Shown: piece by piece, positions 1 through 6,501 of the stretch | Layout of the letters: each line of letters begins with the position of its first letter | How positions within the stretch are numbered: position 1 is the stretch's first letter | Assembly: GCA_022822575.1 (NCBI GenBank) | Contig: JAJEBJ010000410.1 | Coordinates: 1 to 7,653, forward strand | Direction of reading: 5' to 3' | Origin: Alphaproteobacteria bacterium | GTDB taxonomy: Bacteria; Pseudomonadota; Alphaproteobacteria; SP197 | Length of the DNA stretch: 7,653 nt | Translations under genes and position numbers: made by a program | Notes under the pieces: model-generated | What the model saw: only the letters and a program-made list of their open reading frames with translations | Database searches by the model: none | Told to the model about the DNA's origin: nothing

Positions 1-656
1 GGTTCCGCACCATCCGCCTGGACCTGAGGGGCCATGGCGCGTCCGGCAAGCCGCCCGGCCCGTACCGCATCGATGACTTCGTCGGCGACGTTATGGCCGT
101 GATGGATCATTTCGGCATCGGGTCATGCCACCTTGCAGGCCACTCCCTGGGGGCTCTGATCGCCCAGGGTGTGGCTCTGGCCCATCCCCGGCGCCTGGAC
201 CGGCTTGTTCTTCTCTCCGGCATCGCCGGACGCACGGCCGAGGAGCGCCGCCGGGTGGAAGATCGCCTGGCGATGGTCGCCGACGGCATCCCGGGCGCCC
301 ATTTCGAAGCCTCTGTCAGCCGCTGGTTCACCGACGACTTCCTTCGGCGCCACCCCGACATCATTGCCCGTCAGGCAGCGGCCAACCGGCGCAATGATCC
401 GGCAGCCTATGCCGCCTCCTACCGCGTCCTCACCGAGACCGACTTTGCCGAACGCCTTCGCGACATCAAGGCGCAAACGCTGATCGTGACGGGGGAACAT
501 GATCTCGGTTCGAATGCCCGCATGGCCCGCTACATGCACGCGACCATCCCGCATTCAGCACTCCACATCCTCCCGGGCCTCAAGCATGCCATCCTGACCG
601 AAGCCCCCGGCGACGTCGCCCGTCTCATGAAGGAGTTCATCGGGCAGCACACCTGA
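1..656 (+). CDS. alpha/beta-hydrolase, 3-oxoadipate enol-lactonase-like (5' end missing)
   Basis: The open frame enters from the left edge (first full codon at 3) and ends at TGA 654-656, giving 217 visible residues. The ATG at 93 is internal, because codons 3-92 already encode the conserved strand and turn region, including RLDLRGHGASG. The nucleophile elbow GHSLG puts Ser48 (partial numbering) as nucleophile, GEHD gives Asp167 as the likely acid, and GLKHAILTEAP gives His195. These form a complete catalytic triad in the family order. The cap segment (residues about 80-150) and the spacing resemble PcaD/MhpC-type hydrolases that cleave enol-lactones or C-C bonds in aromatic catabolism. Family membership is clear; the substrate is not. 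It is a cytosolic-type protein with no membrane segment in the visible part. It is convergent with the dioxygenase genes, so it belongs to a different transcript. A role in late steps of the same aromatic pathway is inference from neighbourhood. Confidence 0.9.
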   Translation, partial: FRTIRLDLRGHGASGKPPGPYRIDDFVGDVMAVMDHFGIGSCHLAGHSLGALIAQGVALAHPRRLDRLVLLSGIAGRTAEERRRVEDRLAMVADGIPGAHFEASVSRWFTDDFLRRHPDIIARQAAANRRNDPAAYAASYRVLTETDFAERLRDIKAQTLIVTGEHDLGSNARMARYMHATIPHSALHILPGLKHAILTEAPGDVARLMKEFIGQHT

Positions 657-662
657 ATCCAC

Positions 663-688
663 CTTGCCAAGCCTCGGTCACTGGCAAG
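663..688 (+). terminator. inverted repeat just after the hydrolase gene, weak terminator candidate
   Basis: CTTGCCA (663-669) and TGGCAAG (682-688) are perfect 7-base complementary arms around a 12-base loop. They begin 6 bases after the hydrolase stop. A further CAC (660-662) / GTG (693-695) pair could extend the stem past a 4-base bulge. No T-run follows in either direction, so it is not a classical intrinsic terminator. It may be a 3'-end stabilising hairpin, or chance. Confidence 0.25.
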
Positions 689-1143
689 CGCGGTGTAGGT
701 GCACGAAGCGGGCCGATTTCGGCTTCGAGGCAGTTCCAGCTTGCCAGGGCGGTCATGGCCATTGTCGTCGACCATTCCAAGGGTGGCAGACGCTGCGGGA
801 AGCGGGCGGCCAGCCCTCCGGATGCCGCAGCACGATCATCGAACAGCTGTCGACCGCCGCACTCCCTGCAATGCGCCTGTACGCGAACTCCTCCTCGATA
901 TCCTTGGTCGCGGAGGCATCGGCAACATTGTCGGCCATGGCGTGCGGTTTCACGACAGCACCCGGCTCGATGGCCTCGACCGTGTCTGGTTGCGGATCGC
1001 CATCCCAGCAGGTCGTAGAGATCAGGACGGAGAGCCAGGAGGCGCAGGGTCCGCGCGGTGGTTCTCTTGCAGCGGCCTGGGGTTGCTGAGAAAACAGTTC
1101 TGCAGACCGCTTTCGAAGCTGGCTCGTTCAACTCCGCCGCCAA

Positions 1144-1169
1144 GCCGGGTCTTGAGGTTGTCACCCGGC
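1144..1169 (-). terminator. GC-rich inverted repeat after the dioxygenase beta gene, weak terminator candidate
   Basis: GCCGGGT (1144-1150) and ACCCGGC (1163-1169) are perfect 7-base arms with a 12-base loop. The repeat lies about 40 bases downstream of the beta-subunit stop on the minus strand. The stem is almost all G/C pairs. Only two T residues follow it in the direction of transcription, so it lacks a proper U-tract. Its place at the end of the unit suggests a role in 3'-end formation, but the evidence is only positional and structural. Confidence 0.3.
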
Positions 1170-1210
1170 GTCCTGTGCTCCTTCGATCGGCTTGTTGCGG
1201 TGACGCCCGC

Positions 1211-1753
1211 TCAGAGAAAGACTGAGAGGTTCATGGCAACGACATTCTGGTCGAGAAGCACCAGCCGCTCCTCAATCGTGAAGCCTGCGACGCCGACTTG
1301 AGAAAGCGTGTCGCGGCGCTCGCAGGCGAAGACCGCGGTGTCGATTTCGCGATGGTTGAAGTAGCAAATCAGGTTGGACACGACATTCAGCGCCTCGCCG
1401 TTGGCCTCCCGGTGCGCGATTCTCACGTTGCCGACAATGCGGCGGGTCCGTGGTGGCGGCTGCTCATTCCAGGCCATACCGGTTCTCAGCCTCGCGATTC
1501 GGAAAGCGAGCCCCTGGCGATCGTCATCGACATGGGCAACGCCGTCTTCGCCCGTCATTTCGAACCGTGCCATGCGTCCCATGACGTTTCGCCGGATGGG
1601 GATGCGGTAGGTTGCAGTCTCGCTGAAGAGAGCGAGCCAGTCCTCGAAACGGCGTTCGTCAAGCAAGGCGGCCTCGTCATAGAGGAAGGTCTCCACCCGG
1701 GCCTTGAGATCGGTATCGACCGGACGGCCCGGGAGGAGATCCGCCACGCTCAT
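1211..1753 (-). CDS. aromatic-ring-hydroxylating dioxygenase, beta (small) subunit
   Basis: This is a 180-residue protein of the SnoaL/NTF2-like fold used by small subunits of alpha3beta3 Rieske dioxygenases; length and both ends match the family. Diagnostic stretches are the N-terminal helix DEAALLDERRFEDWLALF, the following YRIPIRRNV, the mid-protein RTRRIVGNVRI, and the C-terminal LLDQNVVAMNLSVFL ending. The subunit carries no cofactor and is mainly structural. Its ATG (1753-1751) overlaps the alpha-subunit TGA as ATGA. A GGAG lies 9 bases upstream (1763-1766), so translational coupling to the alpha subunit is expected. It is the last gene of the unit before the convergent gap. No reductase or ferredoxin gene follows it. 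The family call is firm; the substrate cannot be read from this subunit. Confidence 0.93.
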   Translation of the reverse strand: MSVADLLPGRPVDTDLKARVETFLYDEAALLDERRFEDWLALFSETATYRIPIRRNVMGRMARFEMTGEDGVAHVDDDRQGLAFRIARLRTGMAWNEQPPPRTRRIVGNVRIAHREANGEALNVVSNLICYFNHREIDTAVFACERRDTLSQVGVAGFTIEERLVLLDQNVVAMNLSVFL

Positions 1754-3075
1754 CGCGCCGCGCTCCGGATCGGACGCTCGACAAGCAGATCGGCTGGCGG
1801 GTAGTCCTGCGAGCCTATCAGTTGCGCCCAGCGGTGCATGTAGCCACGCGAACCCATCTCCGAGACCACTCCCGTCAGTCGGCCCCCACCGTTCTCCTGG
1901 GGCCGCGGCTCGCCGAGTCCCATGACGTTAAGAAGGCGATTCTTGCGGATCTGGTTGCCTCGGAGGTTTCTCTGAATCGCCGACCAGATATCGCCGTCGT
2001 CCTGTTCGAAAAGCCCCGCGAGTCCGAACGTCAGCACAGTGAACCTGGAAACCGCGCGCTTGATCTCCTCGGGAGCGTCGGCATCGACGAAGACATGGGA
2101 CTCGACTTCCATCTCTTCGGGGCCCTTCGGTTGCCAGACGCGAATTGTCGGCGTTCCCTGGTAGAGCCATGAGAAGTTCGGAAAGATCGTGCCGTGGCTC
2201 TCCATCCTGGCGCGGCTCTCGCCCAGGCGTGCGACGACGTCGCTGCGACGGTCCAGGAAGAACTCGCGAAGCAGGGCCGGCATGATATCGAGGTCCGGGC
2301 TCTCCTCGGGCTCGGGTTCCCACCATCCGAACCCGTGACCGTGCGGGCTGCTGAACTGGCCGCCACCCGCGGAGGACGACTGCAGCGTTTCGTCGCTCCC
2401 CGTATCCTTGGTGCCCATTGCCTGATAGGGCGACTTGTGGGCGGTATAGACATGGTACATGTCCGTCGAGAACTGCTCGGCGCCGAGTTTCCAGTTGCTG
2501 GCCACGCGCCACTTGCTGACGCCATCCAGCAACTCGACGCCAGCCTCGCTGCGACCGAATGAGGCCTCCAGGTAGTAGTTGGCATCGCCCAGGTAGTCCT
2601 CCAGCGACGGAACGTCGGAAGAGAACGTGGCCCACACGAGACCGAAGACTGATTCGACGCGCGGCACTTCGACAAGTCCCAAACCGGGTTTGTCGAGGCC
2701 CTCGGCGAACACCTCCTCGTGCGGTACATGAATGAGCTTGCCGTCGAGGCCGTAGGACCAGCCGTGATAGGGGCAGGTGAAGGCCCGTGCGTTGCCGAAC
2801 TCGGCGCGGCAAACCTTCATGCCGCGATGGCGACAGGCGTTGAGATAAACCCTGATCGTACCATCGCGCTGACGCATCGCGATGACCGGATCGGAGCCCA
2901 TGTAGGTGGCGATGAAGTCGCCGGTGCGCTTGAGCTGCGCCTCGTGACACAGGAACAGCCAGGTGCGGCCGAACACGCGTTCCATCTCCAGCTCGTAGAT
3001 CTCGGGATCGAAGAGGATGCGCGGTGCATAGCTGCCCGACGCGGCGTCCACCAGATGCTCGGCATTGCTGATCAT
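1750..3075 (-). CDS. aromatic-ring-hydroxylating dioxygenase, alpha (large, Rieske) subunit
   Basis: This 441-residue catalytic subunit adds O2 across an aromatic double bond or hydroxylates the ring. The Rieske [2Fe-2S] ligands are Cys81, His83, Cys101 and His104 (CxH-x17-CxxH). The catalytic domain shows the bridging Asp205 and mononuclear-iron ligands His208 and His213 in the stretch AEQFSTDMYHVYTAH. The third ligand is an Asp at about 359-360 in FEQDDGDIW. Gln201 in AEQF resembles biphenyl/toluene-type oxygenases (Asn in naphthalene dioxygenase), while the H-x4-H spacing is naphthalene-like, so the subtype is left open. I chose ATG 3075 because an AGGAG stands 8 bases upstream and the protein then starts as the family does. 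A GTG at 3159 would add 28 unconserved residues. It lies about 210 bases after the dehalogenase stop, on the same strand, and is probably co-transcribed. Its electron donor is not encoded next to it. Confidence 0.95.
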   Translation of the reverse strand: MISNAEHLVDAASGSYAPRILFDPEIYELEMERVFGRTWLFLCHEAQLKRTGDFIATYMGSDPVIAMRQRDGTIRVYLNACRHRGMKVCRAEFGNARAFTCPYHGWSYGLDGKLIHVPHEEVFAEGLDKPGLGLVEVPRVESVFGLVWATFSSDVPSLEDYLGDANYYLEASFGRSEAGVELLDGVSKWRVASNWKLGAEQFSTDMYHVYTAHKSPYQAMGTKDTGSDETLQSSSAGGGQFSSPHGHGFGWWEPEPEESPDLDIMPALLREFFLDRRSDVVARLGESRARMESHGTIFPNFSWLYQGTPTIRVWQPKGPEEMEVESHVFVDADAPEEIKRAVSRFTVLTFGLAGLFEQDDGDIWSAIQRNLRGNQIRKNRLLNVMGLGEPRPQENGGGRLTGVVSEMGSRGYMHRWAQLIGSQDYPPADLLVERPIRSAAR

Positions 3076-3266
3076 GTCGCAAGCTCCTGCTCGCTGCCGG
3101 AATACCATACCGCATTCGCCACCGACAACGCCCATCCCGACTTCCTCGGGCCTTCGCACCGGGCGCCTGCTTCGGTCCGCTTCGCGGAGCCTCTCGGGCT
3201 CGTGGTCCCCTCAGGACTGTTGCACAGCGTCCAGTGCTGGCCGGCGGCCGGGATCCGGAGATTCAT
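3072..3266 (-). CDS. possible small ORF (64 codons) between dehalogenase and dioxygenase
   Basis: It starts at ATG 3266, 16 bases after the dehalogenase TAG. GAGGG stands about 10 bases upstream of the ATG. It ends in a TGA that overlaps the dioxygenase alpha ATG as ATGA. About 80% of its third codon positions are G or C by my count, higher than expected from base composition alone and like the real genes nearby. Against it, the predicted peptide (two cysteines, many Gly/Ser/Arg) matches no family I recognise. It has no hydrophobic segment, and a strong hairpin (TCCGC-TTC-GCGGA, 3176-3188) lies inside it. It could be a translational coupler, a real small protein, or simply spacer. I do not assign a function. 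Confidence 0.25.
   Translation of the reverse strand: MNLRIPAAGQHWTLCNSPEGTTSPRGSAKRTEAGARCEGPRKSGWALSVANAVWYSGSEQELAT
3084..3088 (-). promoter_or_regulatory. ribosome binding site deciding the alpha-subunit start
   Basis: The plus-strand CTCCT reads AGGAG on the minus strand, 8 bases before ATG 3075. It is the best Shine-Dalgarno match near either candidate start. It argues against the 28-codon longer GTG start at 3159. Confidence 0.7.
3176..3188 (-). repeat. tight hairpin in the dehalogenase-dioxygenase spacer
   Basis: TCCGC (3176-3180), a 3-base loop, and GCGGA (3184-3188) form a perfect 5-base stem. Flanking GG and CC could extend it past a one-base bulge. There is no T-run, so termination is unlikely. 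An mRNA-processing or partial attenuation role between the two genes is possible. Chance is also plausible at this GC content. Confidence 0.3.
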
Positions 3267-3282
3267 GCCGGTACTTCCCTCG

Positions 3283-6200
3283 CTACAGATCGACCGCGAT
3301 CATGCCGCCAGGTTCCCGGGCCCTCGAACAGCATAATGCCACCCGCTGCTGGCGCTGGGGGCCCGACAGGACGAAATCGCGATGCTCCACGTCGCCCCGC
3401 GCGTAGCTCACGATGCAGGTGCCGCACAGTCCGTCGGAGCACTTGGTATCGACGTGCACGCCGACAGCCTCAAGAGCCTCACACGCGGTCTGATCGGTTC
3501 CGACCTCGATTCTCTCGCCCGATCGCATGAGTTCGATGACGAAGGGATGGTTCTCGCGGGCGGGCTGCTCGGGCAGCGTGAAGTACTCGCGGGCGAGCGC
3601 GTCGTCCGGCCAGCCCTTTGTCTCGGCCGTCGAGAACACGTCGTTCATGTAACGGTCGCTGCCGCAGGTGTAGAGCCGATAGCCGCGGCGAAAGCCCGGG
3701 ATCAGGTCGTTGAAGTCAGCCCGGCCGCCCTCTCGCGAGAAATGGAACAGAACGCTCTCGGCCCAGGGCATGTCGCGCAGGCACGACGCAAACCCGCTCT
3801 CCTTCTCCGATCGGGCGCTGTAGTGAAACAGGAACGGTCGGCGCAACGCGTGCAACCGGTGCGCCATGGCGATCAGCGGCGTCACGCCGATGCCCCCCGC
3901 CATGAGAATCGACAACGCTGCGCTTTCGTCGAGCGGAAAGTGATTGCGTGGCGCGGAAATGTAGACGCGGAGGCCCTCCTTGAAGCTCCGCCAGGCCTGC
4001 AACGATCCGCCGCGCCCGGCGGACTCGCGCTGGATTCCGAGAACGTAGCTGGAGGCGTCGGCAGGGTCGCCCGCGAGCGAGAACTGGCGCGGAAACTCCG
4101 GCGCGATCATGACGTCGATGTGGGCGCCCGCCTCGAAGGGCGGCAGCTCGGTTCCGTCAGGACCGGCCAGTTCAAGACGCACGATATCGGGTGCCAGATC
4201 GTCGCGCCGCCGGATGACAACCGGGAAGACCGGCGGCGATCCGAGGCGGGACGCCACGCCGGGAGCGATGGTTGTCGTGTCTCCCCTCGCAAGCCGCCGC
4301 CGGTGCTCGGCAGGCGACAGGAGTGAACGATAGCGCGCGACCGCCGCGTCCCGGTCGACCGGCTGGACAACCGGCAAGGGAAGGGGCAACAGGTCGGCCG
4401 TGTAGGCCGCCAGCGATTCCTCCTCGGGGTTCAGTTTGAGTTCCCTTTGCAGCTGGCGACGGTTCGTGGCGGCAGCTTCGACGTACTTCGTCCGATCTTC
4501 ATTGAGCTCGATGTCCCACCACCAGGTCTTGACCGGATTGATGGCGCCACGACCGAGGGTGTCGTCCAGTCTGGCGAGCATCCCGGCAGAGGCCGGCGCA
4601 TGCATCGCCAGCCATCGGAACGCGCTGTCCGAGAAGAGTCCCTCGAGATTCCACGGACAGGTCTTCATGCAACGCCCGCACATTCCCCCCGCCGCATTGG
4701 TAATCCGGTAGCGCGTGCACTTTTCCGGATCGGAGCGCCAGATCTCGTAGCCGTTGAACATGACCTTCGGCCCGGCGGTTATCGCGCCCGAGGGGCACTC
4801 GCGCGCGCACTTGTTGCACTGCGCGCAGAAGTTCTGGAGCCCGAAGTCGATCGGCAAGTCGTGGGCCATCGGCATCGACGTGGTGATGGCCCCGGACTTC
4901 AGCCTTGGTCCCAGATAGGGATTGAGGATGACATCGCCGATCCGGCTCACCTCGCCGAGGCCGGCCAGAAGCAGGAGCGGAGGCTGAAGGACATCCCCTT
5001 CCATGACGGTGTGGACGCGTGCCGAATGGCCCAGACGGCGGATATGTTCGGCAACCACGCCGCCAAGCAGGGAGAAGCGCAGGTAGGCACGCATGGATTG
5101 CGCTACAGATATCCAGTCGTCCCCGCTCGCTCCCTCCATCGTCTCGTGGCCCTGATCGAAGAGCATGGATATGGCGTTGGCGTGATAGGGCTCGATCTCT
5201 TCGCCCGCACTGTCGTGGGAGTAATAGACCCAGTCGGGAGCCCGGGAGAGTCCCACGGCATCGGCCACAAGGTAGTAGCAGGCCGCCTTGATGTTGTCGG
5301 CGTTCCGCGCGGCGTCCGAGGTGGCCGGGGAAACCTCGCCCTTCGCCTCTCCGAACTGAAAGAGTGCGAGATTGCACAGGGCATCGTGGGCGCAGGCGCC
5401 TATCGGGCTCTTGTTGATGTAGTTCACGTCAATCGAGGCGTCCTGTGGCCGGCTGCCCAAATCGCCGTAGAGGGCGCGCTCGAACCAGTCAGCGCGCTTC
5501 GGCACCCGTGGCACACGTTCCTCGTCGATGAACGTGGTGGGATTCCTGACCCGTTTGATCCTCTCGAACGGATAGGGCCCCATCCGGTAGTCCCTCGAGG
5601 CAAAGGGATCGAAGTCCGATGCAGTTCGGACTCCGCCCAGTCCCGTGGCCCATTCGGGCCGGCGCAGCCAGCCGCCGCTGCGCGTCTCGCCGGGGTCGAG
5701 GGGCAGGTCCGGCGCCAGTTCCATTGTTGTCGTGATCGCGGCAAGTCCGAACCGACGACCGACAAAGGGATTGAGCAGAGCGCCCGTGGCTGGATCCGGA
5801 ACACAGAGGCCTGCGGCAACGCCGAGGCGGTTGAGATCCACTTCCGTCGCCGTCAGCGTGTGGGCGCGCGCCTCATGGCCCATCAGGCGGATGTAACTCG
5901 CGATGACGACCGCCGTGTTGGCGTTCAGGACGGCCGCCCTTTCCATCTCCACTCCCTGGATCCAGTCCGCTCCCGGTTCATCGGACCTGGGTTTCCGCGT
6001 GTAGTGCGTCAGAAGGACGATGGCGCTTCGGTGGTGGCCAACATCGCCCCAGGCGCGCGCCATCGAAGCGAGAATGCCCTCGTAGTGTTCGTCCTTGAGC
6101 CAGACCAGGCCGGGCGGCACGCCCCGTGCGAGTTCCTCTCGGATGTCGTCGATGTCGGGATTCAACCGGGGAACGGCAAGGCTGTGACCGGGCACAAGCG

Positions 6201-6501
6201 TGGCAATACCGACCATCGAGGCGTCAAAGTAGTACGCCGCCGCTTTCAGATGATCGGCCCGCTGCTGCGGATCACAGGGGATCTCTGCTTGCTCGTGCAC
6301 GACATCGCCGCCGCGCACCGTGTCCATCATTGCGAGATAGCGGCGGATCGCCGGACCGATGGAAAGATCCGGATAGTCCGTCCGCAGCGTCTCCATCGGC
6401 ATGACGTCTGCATTGTCGCCGAGGTGTTCCTTGCGGCGCAGCGTCTCCAGAGGAAAGGGACCCAGATGAACCGGGCGGTTCTTGTATGAAAAAAACCTCA
6501 T
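3283..6501 (-). CDS. self-sufficient fused reductive dehalogenase (RdhA + oxidoreductase), BhbA/NpRdhA class
   Basis: This 1,072-residue cytosolic fusion removes halogen from aromatic substrates using cobalamin. Residues 84-270 are a degenerate RdhA-like copy. Residues about 399-616 are the active RdhA domain. Ser469/Tyr473 in SMRAY, Lys535 in GPRLK and Arg599 in CTRYR match NpRdhA Ser422, Tyr426, Lys488 and Arg552 as I recall them. [4Fe-4S] motifs are Cys559/562/565/569 and Cys595/608/611/615. After a linker, residues about 758-975 are a phthalate-dioxygenase-reductase-type flavin/NAD(P) module (RQFS at 805-808, GGIGVTP at 869-875, YTCG at 944-947). Residues 985-1072 are a plant-type [2Fe-2S] domain (Cys1021/1026/1029/1057). 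No Tat signal or RdhB-like membrane gene is seen, unlike respiratory dehalogenases. ATG 6501 gives a family-like N-terminus, although GGAGG is 19 bases away; an in-frame TTG at 6561 would add 20 residues. The halogenated substrate is unknown; halophenols or halohydroxybenzoates are the family precedent. Confidence 0.93.
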   Translation of the reverse strand: MRFFSYKNRPVHLGPFPLETLRRKEHLGDNADVMPMETLRTDYPDLSIGPAIRRYLAMMDTVRGGDVVHEQAEIPCDPQQRADHLKAAAYYFDASMVGIATLVPGHSLAVPRLNPDIDDIREELARGVPPGLVWLKDEHYEGILASMARAWGDVGHHRSAIVLLTHYTRKPRSDEPGADWIQGVEMERAAVLNANTAVVIASYIRLMGHEARAHTLTATEVDLNRLGVAAGLCVPDPATGALLNPFVGRRFGLAAITTTMELAPDLPLDPGETRSGGWLRRPEWATGLGGVRTASDFDPFASRDYRMGPYPFERIKRVRNPTTFIDEERVPRVPKRADWFERALYGDLGSRPQDASIDVNYINKSPIGACAHDALCNLALFQFGEAKGEVSPATSDAARNADNIKAACYYLVADAVGLSRAPDWVYYSHDSAGEEIEPYHANAISMLFDQGHETMEGASGDDWISVAQSMRAYLRFSLLGGVVAEHIRRLGHSARVHTVMEGDVLQPPLLLLAGLGEVSRIGDVILNPYLGPRLKSGAITTSMPMAHDLPIDFGLQNFCAQCNKCARECPSGAITAGPKVMFNGYEIWRSDPEKCTRYRITNAAGGMCGRCMKTCPWNLEGLFSDSAFRWLAMHAPASAGMLARLDDTLGRGAINPVKTWWWDIELNEDRTKYVEAAATNRRQLQRELKLNPEEESLAAYTADLLPLPLPVVQPVDRDAAVARYRSLLSPAEHRRRLARGDTTTIAPGVASRLGSPPVFPVVIRRRDDLAPDIVRLELAGPDGTELPPFEAGAHIDVMIAPEFPRQFSLAGDPADASSYVLGIQRESAGRGGSLQAWRSFKEGLRVYISAPRNHFPLDESAALSILMAGGIGVTPLIAMAHRLHALRRPFLFHYSARSEKESGFASCLRDMPWAESVLFHFSREGGRADFNDLIPGFRRGYRLYTCGSDRYMNDVFSTAETKGWPDDALAREYFTLPEQPARENHPFVIELMRSGERIEVGTDQTACEALEAVGVHVDTKCSDGLCGTCIVSYARGDVEHRDFVLSGPQRQQRVALCCSRAREPGGMIAVDL

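Larger units (their letters stand above)
657..1210. other. 554-base gap between convergent genes, no convincing gene
   Basis: Several overlapping frames are open here on both strands, the longest a 175-codon minus-strand frame. None shows a recognisable domain and none has a credible start context. The composition is as GC-rich as the flanks, which explains the chance open frames. The minus-strand reading around 753-953 and the plus-strand reading around 850-1030 both look mildly protein-like, so a decayed gene or mobile-element remnant is possible but not shown. Two small inverted repeats lie near its edges (663-688 and 1144-1169), close to the ends of the two converging genes. I see no tRNA, CRISPR or intact insertion sequence. 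Confidence 0.5.

Noticed and set aside
713..724. GCCG-ATTT-CGGC small hairpin in the convergent gap
   Set aside because: The stem is only four bases and no T-run follows. It is expected by chance at this GC content.
637..1164. A 175-codon minus-strand frame with a stretch loosely like the C-terminal part of a large serine recombinase
   Set aside because: The similarity is a few residues, no zinc-ribbon or catalytic domain is present, and the frame overlaps the end of the hydrolase gene. It is treated as a chance frame.
3102..3128. Promoter-like TTGTCG ... TGGTAT on the minus strand before the dioxygenase alpha gene
   Set aside because: The spacer is only 15 bases and both hexamers match the consensus poorly. 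It lies within a probable operon.
3076..3159. A 28-codon N-terminal extension of the dioxygenase alpha subunit from GTG 3159
   Set aside because: The extra residues do not look like the family's N-terminus, and a good AGGAG sits 8 bases before ATG 3075.
4447..6489. A 680-codon open frame on the plus strand
   Set aside because: It lies entirely opposite the dehalogenase fusion, whose minus-strand reading carries all recognised motifs. Long antisense frames are normal in GC-rich coding DNA, and the peptide shows no family signature.
6489..6495. Seven-T run (minus strand) at codons 3-5 of the dehalogenase, a possible slippage or phase-variation site
   Set aside because: Seven bases is short for phase variation. 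An AT-rich start of a coding region is common in GC-rich genomes, where it keeps the mRNA unfolded. The frame is intact.
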